Below, piece after piece: positions 8,610 through 16,809 of a stretch of DNA of 64,000 nucleotides. Source of the DNA: Phaeobacter inhibens DSM 16374 (GTDB lineage: Bacteria > Pseudomonadota > Alphaproteobacteria > Rhodobacterales > Rhodobacteraceae). The stretch's first letter is position 1. Each line of letters opens with the position of its first letter. The stretch spans positions 162,688 through 226,687 of the forward strand of contig NZ_AXBB01000005.1 of NCBI RefSeq assembly GCF_000473105.1. The letters are read 5' to 3'. A program made the position numbers and the translations under genes. Under the pieces are notes generated by a model that saw only the letters and a list, made by a program, of their open reading frames with translations, was not told the origin of the DNA and ran no database searches.

Positions 8610-10165
8610 TGCAGGCCTTCGCCGAACTTTTGGAACAACTTGCCTTCACACCGTCGCGCAATGGCAAGATCGCGCATCTGACGACCGCGTTTGCCACCAT
8701 CCCGGACCCCGAACGGGGCTATGCGCTTGCGGCCATCACCGGTGACCTTGCCCTGCGCAACGTAACGCCCTCGCTGCTGCGCGGTCTGGTGGCAGAGGAA
8801 ACGGACCCAGAGTTGTTCCGCCTGTCCTATGATTTTGTCGGCGATCTCGCGGAAACCGTAGCCCTTATCTGGCCGCACTCAGACACGGTGATTGATCTGT
8901 CGTTAACCGACGCGGTGCATGAGTTGACCAACACCGCCAAGGCACAGCTCCCCGCACTCATCGCTCGGCGACTGTCCCAGATGACACCGACGCAGCGTTA
9001 CGCCTATCTGAAACTGGCGACAGGTGGTCTGCGCGTTGGGGTCTCTGCCCGGTTGGCACGCAGCGCCTTGGCCCAATTTGGGGATGTTGATGTCACCGAG
9101 ATAGAAGAGCTCTGGCACGGGCTGACGCCACCATACCTGCCCCTTTTTGCTTGGTTAGAGGGTGGCGAAAAACCCGTGAACCTTGCGGCAGCCCCCTTCC
9201 GCCCGGTCATGCTATCCATCGGCACCGATCTGGAAGGCCTCACCAGCCTCTCACCGGCAGACTTTGTCGCGGAATGGAAATGGGACGGCATCCGGGTTCA
9301 GGCCGTGAACGACAACGGGACAAGACGGCTGTATTCGCGCACCGGTGAAGATATCTCCGGGTCCTTCCCCGATGTGATCGAGGCGTTGAATTTTGACGGG
9401 GTGCTGGATGGTGAGCTGCTGGTAAAGCGCGGAGACAGCGTTGCCCCATTTGGCGATCTGCAGAAACGGCTGGGGCGCAAGAAGGTTGGAAAAGCGATGC
9501 TCGCAAGCCATCCCGCCGCGCTGCGGGTCTACGACGTGCTGTACTGGAATGGCGAAAATCTGAGACCCCGCACCCTGGCTGATCGCCAGATCCATCTGAA
9601 AACCTGCGTTTGCGATCTGCGTGATCCGCGTATTGACCTTTCCCTGCCGCTTGACTTTGAGACTTGGGAAGATCTGGCGAAACTGCGCGCGGATCCACCA
9701 AACAGCGTGATAGAAGGCGTCATGATCAAGCGCCGCGACAGCGCCTATATTGCAGGGCGCAAGCGCGGCTACTGGTTCAAATGGAAACGGGATCCGATGC
9801 TTGTGGATGCGGTCATGCTTTATGCACAGCGCGGGCATGGCAAGCGTTCAGGCTACTACTCCGATTTCACCTTTGGCGTGTGGAATGACGATCAGCTGGT
9901 GCCTGTCGGCAAGGCGTATTTCGGCTTTACCGACGCTGAGCTGAAGGAGCTGGATCGGTTTGTACGCAACAATACCATTGATCGCTTTGGTCCGGTTCGT
10001 GCGGTGAAACCTGAGCTTGTTTTGGAAGTTGCCTTCGAAGGGCTGAATGAATCATCCCGCCACAAAAGTGGTCTAGCCATGAGGTTTCCCCGTATCAATC
10101 GCATACGAACCGATAAACCAGCGTTAGAAGCAGGAACGTTGGCTGAGCTGAGAGCGTTTCTTTAA
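8609..10165 (+). CDS. ATP-dependent DNA ligase
   Basis: 518 residues, typical of bacterial 'LigB/LigC-type' ATP-dependent ligases with an N-terminal helical DNA-binding domain. The adenylation motif is EWKWDGIRVQ with nucleophile Lys224. Other nucleotidyl-transferase motifs follow: LDGELLV, VIEGVMIKRRDSAY, then YWFKWKRDP. The C-terminal OB-fold is present (HGKRSGYYSDFTFGVW to VLEVAFEG). It seals nicks using ATP, probably in repair rather than replication. It is translationally coupled to the exonuclease gene. No Ku or LigD-type polymerase domain is seen, so this is not the standard NHEJ ligase. Confidence 0.93.
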   Translation: MQAFAELLEQLAFTPSRNGKIAHLTTAFATIPDPERGYALAAITGDLALRNVTPSLLRGLVAEETDPELFRLSYDFVGDLAETVALIWPHSDTVIDLSLTDAVHELTNTAKAQLPALIARRLSQMTPTQRYAYLKLATGGLRVGVSARLARSALAQFGDVDVTEIEELWHGLTPPYLPLFAWLEGGEKPVNLAAAPFRPVMLSIGTDLEGLTSLSPADFVAEWKWDGIRVQAVNDNGTRRLYSRTGEDISGSFPDVIEALNFDGVLDGELLVKRGDSVAPFGDLQKRLGRKKVGKAMLASHPAALRVYDVLYWNGENLRPRTLADRQIHLKTCVCDLRDPRIDLSLPLDFETWEDLAKLRADPPNSVIEGVMIKRRDSAYIAGRKRGYWFKWKRDPMLVDAVMLYAQRGHGKRSGYYSDFTFGVWNDDQLVPVGKAYFGFTDAELKELDRFVRNNTIDRFGPVRAVKPELVLEVAFEGLNESSRHKSGLAMRFPRINRIRTDKPALEAGTLAELRAFL

Positions 10166-10242
10166 CCGCATGTAAACAGAGCGTAATATTGAAATGATAG
10201 GCTCTCGAACACGCCGATAGATAATAGCGGGAATTGAAGACA

Positions 10243-10965
10243 ATGAACAAACAGTCGTTGGCCTATGTTACCCTGGCACTTGCCATTGCCTTTGCTGCAG
10301 CGCCCTTGGTGACGGAACCCTTTACGGGCTATTCCGCCAGTCAACTGCCCTATCCTCAACCTGATCCGGTCATTCAGCCGATCGGGCCCGCGTTTTCCAT
10401 CTGGATCGTTATCTATCTCTGGCTCATTGTGGGGGCAGGTTTTGGTGCCCTTCGGGCAGCGGATGGCTCAAGCTGGCATGAGATGCGTAAACCGCTGTCG
10501 ATCAGCCTCGCCATCGGCGTCTGCTGGCTCTGGGTCGCGAACGCTTCGCCAATTTTGGCCACAGTCCTGATCCTTGCCATGACAATCACTGCGATCCTCG
10601 CAATGCGCCGCGCCGGTCGTCGCAAAAGGATCTGGAAACGCGGCCCGATAGGTCTGTATGCTGGGTGGCTAACAGCCGCCTCCGCCGTTTCGATCAGTAT
10701 CGTTGTTCCGGGATACGGGCTGATGAATCCGCAAATTGCGGGGGTGATCTGTCTTGTGGCAGCACTGGCCGTTGCATGGGTGGTTCAATCCCGCCACCCA
10801 ACGGCTTCAACCTACACGATCGCTGTCTGCTGGGCTATCGGCGGGATCGTCATCAATCAGTGGGGCAGCGACAACTGGCTGATCGTTGCTCTCGCGGGAC
10901 TGGGCTGGATCGCACTAGCCCTGCGTGGATTGTCCGGCGCTGGATTGATAAATACTACTCAGTAG
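10243..10965 (+). CDS. TspO/MBR-like integral membrane protein
   Basis: 240 residues. The ATG at 10243 is preferred over a TTG three codons earlier. At least six strongly hydrophobic segments are visible. The segment IGPAFSIWIVIYLWLIVGAGFGAL, described here only by its core FSIWIVIYL, and the later GPIGLYAGWLTAASAVSI are typical of the large TspO-related family in bacteria ('FSIWGLIYL', 'YAGWLT'). Tryptophans are enriched in the loops. TspO proteins are five-helix tetrapyrrole/sterol-binding membrane proteins of about 160 residues. This longer relative may differ in ligand. It lies 77 bases after the ligase gene, perhaps with its own promoter. Function is inferred at family level only. Confidence 0.65.
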   Translation: MNKQSLAYVTLALAIAFAAAPLVTEPFTGYSASQLPYPQPDPVIQPIGPAFSIWIVIYLWLIVGAGFGALRAADGSSWHEMRKPLSISLAIGVCWLWVANASPILATVLILAMTITAILAMRRAGRRKRIWKRGPIGLYAGWLTAASAVSISIVVPGYGLMNPQIAGVICLVAALAVAWVVQSRHPTASTYTIAVCWAIGGIVINQWGSDNWLIVALAGLGWIALALRGLSGAGLINTTQ

Positions 10966-11003
10966 CATAAAATGTGGTCAGGACTCACAGCATCAGGTGC
11001 AAA

Positions 11004-11279
11004 ATGAGTGTAAAATCTTCCATCTCCCTGACCGAAGCGCAGGATGACTTTGCCCGCGCCTTGGTTGCGGAAGGCCGCTATTCGAGCCTAAGCGCCGTGT
11101 TGCAACAGGGTCTTGAACTTCTGCGCCAAGAAACCGAGGCGCGCCGTGCCGATACCGCCGCCCTACGCGCCCTGATCGCAGAGCGGCGCGACGGGGCCTT
11201 CGTCAGTGCATCTGATGGCCGTCAACGCACAGCGGATCTTCTGGCACGGAAACGGATGCAGCATGATCTACCGGGTTGA
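11004..11279 (+). CDS. parD: ParD-type antitoxin
   Basis: 91 residues from ATG 11004, which has an AGGTG site 4 bases upstream; the in-frame GTG at 10974 gives no sensible N-terminus. The N-terminal part (VKSSISLTEAQDDFARALVAEGRYSSLSAVLQQGLELL, cited as a region) is a ribbon-helix-helix DNA-binding fold of CC2985/ParD antitoxins. The C-terminal half is charged and probably unfolded until it binds the toxin. It overlaps the toxin gene by 17 bases, the usual order (antitoxin first). It should neutralise ParE and repress its own promoter. Confidence 0.88.
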   Translation: MSVKSSISLTEAQDDFARALVAEGRYSSLSAVLQQGLELLRQETEARRADTAALRALIAERRDGAFVSASDGRQRTADLLARKRMQHDLPG

Positions 11280-11631
11280 TCGTGCCGAAGCGATCGACCG
11301 CGACCTGGAGGCTATTTTCGACTTTCTCTTTGAAGCCGCCATCAGCTTTGGTGAGAACACAAAGACCGCGTTCGAGCGCGCGGCCACGCGCTTGGCCGAG
11401 ATTGACGACGCGATTGATACATTGGGGCACGCGCCCCACCAGGGCACGCTGCGCACAGATATTGCACCGGGCCTGCGCAGCGTCACCAAGGGGCGTGCCA
11501 TCTTCTATTTTGATCTCAACGAAGCAGACCAGCAGCTGCGCGTGCTGGCGGTGTTCTTCGGCGGACAGGACCACCAGCGCCGGATGCTGCTGCGTGCGCT
11601 TGGCCATGATGAGGCGCCACCAGAGATTTGA
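11263..11631 (+). CDS. parE: ParE/RelE-family toxin
   Basis: 122 residues from ATG 11263, overlapping parD. The sequence (IYRVDRAEAIDRDLEAIFDFL at the start, then LGHAPHQGTLRTDIAPGLRSVTKGRAIFYFDL in the middle) is a ParE/RelE toxin fold. The Arg-rich central strand and the RVLAVFFGGQDHQRRMLLRAL end are typical. ParE toxins inhibit DNA gyrase; RelE relatives cut mRNA, and sequence alone does not decide which. The stop codon abuts the stop of the convergent MerR gene with no gap. The frame is intact, so the module may be active. Confidence 0.85.
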   Translation: MIYRVDRAEAIDRDLEAIFDFLFEAAISFGENTKTAFERAATRLAEIDDAIDTLGHAPHQGTLRTDIAPGLRSVTKGRAIFYFDLNEADQQLRVLAVFFGGQDHQRRMLLRALGHDEAPPEI

Positions 11632-12060
11632 TCAGGCCCCGATTTCATTGTGATTGGTCAGGCATTCGGAATGATCCCGCAACACCTCCAGAACGCGACA
11701 TTCGGCGACTGTACCGCCAGCACAATCACAGATCATCCGCTGCAGCTCAGTCTGCAAGGCCTCCAGCCGCGCGATCCGATCCGCCACTTGCTTCAGCTGC
11801 CGTTGCGCAATGGAATCTGCGTTGGAACATGATTGACCGGGGTGATCCGCCAGATCCAACAATTCGCGAATAGCATCCAGTGGAAACCCCAATTGCCGGG
11901 CGTGGCGAATGAAGGCCAGCCTATCCAGCTCCATATGGCCATAGCGGCGTTGCCCGCCCGCAGTTCGGCCCGGTTCCGGCATCAAACCAATCTGCTCATA
12001 GTAGCGAATAGTCTGCACCTTTGTTCCGGTGCGTTTGGCCAATGTCCCAATTGTCAGCAT
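11632..12060 (-). CDS. MerR-family metal-responsive transcriptional regulator
   Basis: 142 residues from ATG 12060; longer in-frame starts lie upstream of the operator and are rejected. The N-terminal winged helix (MLTIGTLAKRTGTKVQTIRYYE) is followed by a dimerisation helix. Cysteines at 78, 111, 113, 121 and 133 resemble the spacing of Zn/Cd/Pb sensors such as ZntR and CadR (Cys79, Cys114/115, Cys124), and a thiolate metal site is likely. A 7-7-7 dyad lies 23 bases upstream. No efflux ATPase or other metal gene is next to it, so its main target lies elsewhere or it mostly controls itself. Confidence 0.85.
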   Translation of the reverse strand: MLTIGTLAKRTGTKVQTIRYYEQIGLMPEPGRTAGGQRRYGHMELDRLAFIRHARQLGFPLDAIRELLDLADHPGQSCSNADSIAQRQLKQVADRIARLEALQTELQRMICDCAGGTVAECRVLEVLRDHSECLTNHNEIGA

Positions 12061-12082
12061 GCTGCCTCTCCAAGCGACATAG

Positions 12083-12103
12083 AATCTACATAAACTGTAG
12101 ATT
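12083..12103 (-). promoter_or_regulatory. MerR-type operator dyad
   Basis: Perfect inverted repeat AATCTAC (12083-12089), seven-base spacer, GTAGATT (12097-12103), just upstream of the MerR gene. Arm length and spacing are those of MerR-family operators, which sit between the -35 and -10 elements. TATGTC downstream on the - strand could be the -10. Confidence 0.7.
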
Positions 12104-12136
12104 TTAATTCGACGCCCCACAAGCCAAGGCAGACAC

Positions 12137-12162
12137 AAAAAGGGGCCGCCGATGGCAGCCCC
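12137..12162 (-). terminator. Rho-independent terminator of the xylFHG operon
   Basis: On the - strand GGGGCTGCC, loop ATC, GGCGGCCCC (one G-U pair), then TTTTT (12141-12137). It lies 22 bases past the stop codon of the ATPase gene. Confidence 0.75.
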
Positions 12163-12183
12163 ACGCGTCAAAGTCTTATCGCT

Positions 12184-12966
12184 TCAAGCAGCCGCTTCTC
12201 CCGGCCGTTTACCCAGGATGATCATACTCAGCAGATCGTCATCCGTGACATCATCAATATCAACGGTTCCGACAAGCTGGCCGTTCTTCATGACAGAAGC
12301 CCGGTCACACAGTTCCATCACCGCATTGACGTCATGGTCGATCAGGAAAATCCCGATGCCCTGCGCCTTCAGCTGCTGGATCAGCTCTGCCACCATCTGC
12401 GTTTCATGCGGACCAAGGGCTGCGGTCGGCTCGTCCATGATCAGGATCTTGGCGTTGAAATACACCGCCCGCGCAATGGCCACCGACTGGCGCTGACCAC
12501 CAGAGAGAGCCGACACCGGTTCAGAGAATTTCTGAAAGTTCGGATTTAACCGGTTCATGATCTTGCGGCATTCGGCCTCCATCGCGGAGTCGTCCACCAG
12601 ACCAAACGGCGTCACCAATTCGCGCCCCAGAAACAGGTTTGAGGCCGCATCCAGATTATCCGCCAGCGCCAGCGTCTGATAGATCGTCTCGATATTATGC
12701 GACCGCGCGTCCCGGGGATTGGTGATCTCAACCTTATCGCCATTGACCCGGATCTCGCCGGCATCCATCTGGTAAGCACCGGACAACACCTTGATCAGGG
12801 TGGATTTCCCGGCACCATTATGACCCAGCAGCCCGACAACCTCACCAGGGTAAAGGTCAACGCTGACGTGATCCACGGCTTTGATGCCGCCAAAGGAGAT
12901 CGAGATATCCTTCATCTCGACCAGTGGGGTGGCGCCTGCGGCGCGCAGTTCTTTTGCGGTGCTCAT
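12184..12966 (-). CDS. xylG: Sugar ABC transporter ATP-binding protein (xylose type)
   Basis: 260 residues, a single ABC cassette (as in FrcA), not the double cassette of E. coli XylG or RbsA. Visible are Walker [10 protein letters not shown], the Q-loop region ETIYQTLAL, signature LSGGQRQS, Walker [12 protein letters not shown] and switch His in LIDHDV. It powers import through the permease encoded immediately upstream, overlapping it by four bases (ATGA). Substrate is assigned from the XylF-like binding protein in the operon. A terminator follows. The XylR-type regulator across the divergent promoter should control it. Confidence 0.88.
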   Translation of the reverse strand: MSTAKELRAAGATPLVEMKDISISFGGIKAVDHVSVDLYPGEVVGLLGHNGAGKSTLIKVLSGAYQMDAGEIRVNGDKVEITNPRDARSHNIETIYQTLALADNLDAASNLFLGRELVTPFGLVDDSAMEAECRKIMNRLNPNFQKFSEPVSALSGGQRQSVAIARAVYFNAKILIMDEPTAALGPHETQMVAELIQQLKAQGIGIFLIDHDVNAVMELCDRASVMKNGQLVGTVDIDDVTDDDLLSMIILGKRPGEAAA

Positions 12967-14264
12967 ATCCGGGCCCCCACACGTTTACGATACAGGATAT
13001 CAATCCAGACGGCCGCGACCAGTACAGTGCCAACAACAATGTTCTGGAACGGCGCGTCGACGCCAACCATAGCCATACCCGATTGCAGGCTCTGCATGAT
13101 CAACGCGCCAAGGATCGCGCCGTAGATCGTCCCGAAGCCACCAGACAGGGCAGTACCACCGATGACCGCCGCCGCAATGACGCGCAATTCATCCAAAGTG
13201 CCGATATCATTGGAGTGGTTCGCCAGTCGCGCCGACGCCACAACGGCGGAGAGTGCACAGAGGAACCCCATGAGAGCGAAAATCTTCACCGTCAAAAGCC
13301 GCGTGTTGATGCCAGACAGCTCAGCCGCGTCAGGATTGCCGCCGGTTGCGAAGATATACCGCCCCAGACGCGTCCGACGAGCGATGATCGTCATCACCAC
13401 GGCTGTAGCAATCAGGATCAATACCGAAATCGGCAGACCATAGCCGACAACAAGCCCCTCGGGCATGGTTTCACCCTGCGCCTCCATCATCCGCTTCAGA
13501 CGGCGGGCAGGGATCTGGTAGGCATTCAGGATGGCAACAAAGCCCAGAATGGACGCGGCAATGCTGCCTGCGATCACAGCTTCTGCCCAAGCGGGTTTCA
13601 CTGGGAAGCCATGACCTTGCTTAGCCCGACGGCTGTTCCACAATGCGGCCAGCGCCAGAAGTGTTGCAACAATCCCGACCACCCAGCTCAGCGTGGTACC
13701 CAATGTGCCGGAGGTGCCACCAAAGACCAGAAAGGTACTGTCGAGCGGGCCAATCGTCTGACCATCGGTCAGATACCAGGCCACGTTGCGCCACACCAGA
13801 AATCCGCCCAGCGTCACGATAAAGGCCGGGATCGTCAGAAAGCCAACCATCCACCCCTGAAAGGCACCGATCAGGGTTCCGATTGCCAGGCCCACGGCCA
13901 CGGTGATGATCCAGGTGGCAGGATGGTTGAGGCCAAGGCCCAACATATCTGGCAACACATCGGTCTGCACCACAGCCATCACCGCCGAGCAGGTCGCCAG
14001 CAGCGCGCCAACACTCAGGTCGATGTGGCGGGTCACGATCACAAACACCATGCCCGTGGCCATGATCGCCACCGACACTGTCTGAATGGTCAGGTTAAAG
14101 ATATTGCGCGGCGTTAGGAAACGCCCATCCGTCAGGATGTTGAATCCAATGCACAAGATGACAAAGGCACCGATCATTCCCAATAGGCGGACGTCCAGTT
14201 CCAATTGCTGGAACAGGCCACGCTTGCTGTGTTCGGGGATCGGCTGAGACGTGGTTTCGGTCAT
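12963..14264 (-). CDS. xylH: Xylose-type ABC transporter permease
   Basis: 433 residues with about 10-12 hydrophobic segments of the BPD_transp_2 sugar permease family. It is longer than ribose permeases (about 320 aa) because of a central insert around residues 195-270, as in XylH proteins. Conserved loops include [12 protein letters not shown] in the first half and [16 protein letters not shown] and [15 protein letters not shown] in the second. It forms the inner-membrane channel. Between the binding-protein gene and this gene is a 119-base gap with a strong hairpin, which should lower expression of permease and ATPase relative to the binding protein. Confidence 0.9.
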   Translation of the reverse strand: MTETTSQPIPEHSKRGLFQQLELDVRLLGMIGAFVILCIGFNILTDGRFLTPRNIFNLTIQTVSVAIMATGMVFVIVTRHIDLSVGALLATCSAVMAVVQTDVLPDMLGLGLNHPATWIITVAVGLAIGTLIGAFQGWMVGFLTIPAFIVTLGGFLVWRNVAWYLTDGQTIGPLDSTFLVFGGTSGTLGTTLSWVVGIVATLLALAALWNSRRAKQGHGFPVKPAWAEAVIAGSIAASILGFVAILNAYQIPARRLKRMMEAQGETMPEGLVVGYGLPISVLILIATAVVMTIIARRTRLGRYIFATGGNPDAAELSGINTRLLTVKIFALMGFLCALSAVVASARLANHSNDIGTLDELRVIAAAVIGGTALSGGFGTIYGAILGALIMQSLQSGMAMVGVDAPFQNIVVGTVLVAAVWIDILYRKRVGARI

Positions 14265-14302
14265 ATCCGAACTCCAGTGATCAGCGGTATTTAAAGGAAG
14301 GA

Positions 14303-14342
14303 CGCGCGCCCGATCCGATCAGGACCATATTGTGGGCGCGCG
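14303..14342 (-). other. Intercistronic hairpin between xylF and xylH
   Basis: CGCGCGCCC (14303-14311) and GGGCGCGCG (14334-14342) form a perfect 9-bp GC-only stem with a 22-base loop. Such structures after binding-protein genes stabilise the upstream mRNA or attenuate downstream expression. There is no T-run. Confidence 0.6.
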
Positions 14343-14382
14343 CCGGTTTGAAACGCAGCAGCTGAGCGTTCTCAGCCGCAGC

Positions 14383-15408
14383 TTAGTTGCAGGGCGCAGG
14401 GCCGTTGGTCACGCCTTGGCATAGCGCCTCTTTGGTGATCCATCCAGCATCCACGACAACCGAAAGGTTGTCGGCGGTTACCGGAATCGGCTCCAGGAAG
14501 CGAGCCGTCAGCTCGGTGCCGGCAGGGGAGGTCCAGGCAGCGCCGCCCGCAACATCACCCATGGCAGCGCCTTCGGCCATTTCGACCGCGATGTTTGCCG
14601 CAGCCTTGCCCAGATCACGGGCGTCTTTCCAGACAGATACAGTCTGCGTCCCTTTGGCCACACGGTTGAGTGCAGCATGGTCACCATCCTGACCGGAAAC
14701 CGCGATACCTTCCATGCCCTGAGCGGTCAGCGCAGCGACAACACCACCAGCGGTGCCGTCATTGGAAGCGACAACCGCATCAACCTTGTTGTCGTTGGCG
14801 GTCAGGATCTGTTCCATGTTGCGCTGTGCATTGGCCGGCAGCCAGCCATCAGTGTAGGCCTCACCAACGATTTTGATATCACCACTGTCGATTGCGGCCT
14901 GAATGATCTCTTGCTGACCACCGCGCAGGAAATCGGCGTTTGGATCGGTGGGCGAACCCTTGATCATCACGTAGTTGCCGCTCGGCTGGGCTTCCAGCAC
15001 CGCGCGCGCCTGCATCCGGCCCACTTCGACGTTGTCAAAGGTCAGGTAGAACGCGCGGCCGTCTTCGATCAGGCGATCATAGGCAACAACAGGAATGCCT
15101 TCGTCAGCAGCTGCCTGCACGGCCGGACCGATGGCCTGTGCGTCTTGCGCCAGAACGATCAACGCATCGACACCCTGTGCAATCAGGCTTTCGATGTCGG
15201 ACAGCTGCTTCGCCGAAGATGACTGCGCATCTGCAGACACATAGGTTGCACCTTTTGCTTCCAGTGCAGCCTTGATCGCGGCTTCGTCGGTTTTCCAGCG
15301 TTCTTCCTGAAAGTTCGACCAGCTGACGCCAACGGTCACATCTTCAGCAAGGGCCATGCTCGCAGTTGCGGCAAAAGCTAGTGCGGATACGCCACTCAAG
15401 AATTTCAT
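14383..15408 (-). CDS. xylF: D-xylose-type ABC transporter periplasmic binding protein
   Basis: 341 residues with a signal peptide ([21 protein letters not shown], cleavage before EDVTVGVS). It is a type I periplasmic binding protein (Peripla_BP_4). Sugar-contact regions of XylF are visible: [43 protein letters not shown] and SGQDGDH. It delivers a pentose, most likely xylose, to XylHG. It is the first gene of the operon, with the promoter in the 186-base gap shared with the divergent repressor gene. No xylA or xylB is present here, so metabolism must be encoded elsewhere. Confidence 0.9.
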   Translation of the reverse strand: MKFLSGVSALAFAATASMALAEDVTVGVSWSNFQEERWKTDEAAIKAALEAKGATYVSADAQSSSAKQLSDIESLIAQGVDALIVLAQDAQAIGPAVQAAADEGIPVVAYDRLIEDGRAFYLTFDNVEVGRMQARAVLEAQPSGNYVMIKGSPTDPNADFLRGGQQEIIQAAIDSGDIKIVGEAYTDGWLPANAQRNMEQILTANDNKVDAVVASNDGTAGGVVAALTAQGMEGIAVSGQDGDHAALNRVAKGTQTVSVWKDARDLGKAAANIAVEMAEGAAMGDVAGGAAWTSPAGTELTARFLEPIPVTADNLSVVVDAGWITKEALCQGVTNGPAPCN

Positions 15409-15487
15409 TGTTTTCCTCCCTCGGGTCGTTGCGGGCGCTTGCAGCAGTCAGGTCCCCCCTCGCTACATGCCCGTCCTGATATCCCTA

Positions 15488-15522
15488 ACATTATTTTTTT
15501 TGAAACTCAAATTAAATAATGT
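15488..15522. promoter_or_regulatory. Nested palindrome, candidate XylR operator between xylF and xylR
   Basis: ACATTATTT (15488-15496) and AAATAATGT (15514-15522) are perfect 9-bp inverted arms. Inside them TTTGA (15499-15503) and TCAAA (15507-15511) repeat the symmetry around the same centre, giving a 35-base palindrome with only two mismatched positions per side. It lies in the divergent promoter region, and its TTATTT/AAATAA arms resemble NagC/Mlc-type ROK operators. Its position could control both genes. Confidence 0.65.
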
Positions 15523-15594
15523 ATCATGAGGTCGGATATCTTGTTGGTCGGCCGTTTTCTGCGATAACCCGCCCGACAATAAGGGGGAAATACG

Positions 15595-16809
15595 GTGGTC
15601 AAATCGGACAGGCTTTCACATTCCGGCGAGTTGCGTGAAAGCAGCCGCCTACAGGTATTTGATACCATACGCGCCGCAGGGCAGATCGCCCGAATCGATA
15701 TTGCCCAGATCACCCGGATCAGCCCGGCCACTGTCACCGCAATCACCGCCGAGCTGTTGGCCGCCGGATTGATCGAGGAAGTCAGCCCTGACACGGTGCG
15801 CGGTGCGAAACGGGGCCGTCCGCGGGTTGCCCTCAAAATTCGGGGCAGTGCACATCATATCGCCGGGCTGAAGCTCTCACATCACGCCATCACAACGCTG
15901 ATCACCGATTTCGAAGGCACCGAACTGATCAGCCACGAAATGCCCCTGCGGGGCGGCCAGATGTCCCCGGAATCCCTGTGCGAGAAAATTGTCGAGGCTC
16001 TGGATCAAAGCTGCGCCAAGGGTGGGCTGACCCGCACGCAGATCTCCGGCGTCGGTATCGGTATGGCCGGTGTCATGGATGCGGAGCGGAACTTCATCTA
16101 TTGGTCCTCATCGCTCAATGTGCGCAACATTGACCTCGGCAGCGCGCTAAAATCGCACCTCAGCATGCCGGTGTTCATCGACAATGACGCCAATCTGGTT
16201 GCCAAGGCAGAGCATCTGTTCGGCGAGGGCGACACCCGCAGCAACTTTGTTGTTGTCACCGTCGAGCACGGGGTCGGCATGGGCATCGTTATTGATAACC
16301 AGATCTATCGCGGCGCGCGCGGCTGTGGTGCTGAGTTCGGCCATATCAAGGTGCAGCTGGAAGGCGCGCTCTGCCAATGCGGGCAACGTGGCTGTCTGGA
16401 GGCCTATGTTGGCGATTATGCCCTGCTGCGTGAGGCGAATATCACCAGTGGTGTCGAGCGGCACAAGGATCTTGCCTCGCTTTATGCAGCGGTGGCTGAG
16501 GGCGACATGATGGCGCAATCTATCCTCGACCGCGCCGGACGGATGTTTGCCATGGGGCTGGCGAACATCGTCAATATCTTTGATCCTCAGATGATTGTTC
16601 TGGCAGGCGCGCAGCTGGCCTTTGGTTATCTGTCCTCCGACAAGGTGGTCGAAGAAATGCGCCGCTGGGTGGTCCAGGTAGATGGCCCCCTGCCCGAGGT
16701 GCGCGTGCATGGCTGGGGTAACCAGATGTGGGCGAAAGGCGCCGCAGCCTATGCGATTGAAGAAGTCTCGGCTCTCACCATCAGGGAGGTTGCAAGCCAT
16801 GCGGGTTAG
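15595..16809 (+). CDS. xylR: ROK-family transcriptional regulator, XylR-like
   Basis: 404 residues starting at GTG 15595, 5 bases after an AAGGGGGAA site. The N-terminal winged helix (residues about 10-75, containing ISPATVTAITAELLAAGLIEE) is followed by a ROK sugar-kinase-like domain. That domain has GVGIGMAGVMD, FIDNDANLVAKAEHLFGEG, VEHGVGMGIV and the zinc motif CQCGQRGCLEAY. It probably represses xylFHG without xylose. It is divergent from xylF, and its last 11 bases overlap the next gene, so the FG-GAP protein may be coexpressed with it. Confidence 0.88.
   Translation: MVKSDRLSHSGELRESSRLQVFDTIRAAGQIARIDIAQITRISPATVTAITAELLAAGLIEEVSPDTVRGAKRGRPRVALKIRGSAHHIAGLKLSHHAITTLITDFEGTELISHEMPLRGGQMSPESLCEKIVEALDQSCAKGGLTRTQISGVGIGMAGVMDAERNFIYWSSSLNVRNIDLGSALKSHLSMPVFIDNDANLVAKAEHLFGEGDTRSNFVVVTVEHGVGMGIVIDNQIYRGARGCGAEFGHIKVQLEGALCQCGQRGCLEAYVGDYALLREANITSGVERHKDLASLYAAVAEGDMMAQSILDRAGRMFAMGLANIVNIFDPQMIVLAGAQLAFGYLSSDKVVEEMRRWVVQVDGPLPEVRVHGWGNQMWAKGAAAYAIEEVSALTIREVASHAG

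Noticed and set aside
12924..14117. 397-codon open frame on + strand, antisense to xylH and part of xylG
   Set aside because: Low-complexity polar translation opposite a well-conserved permease gene; no ribosome site.
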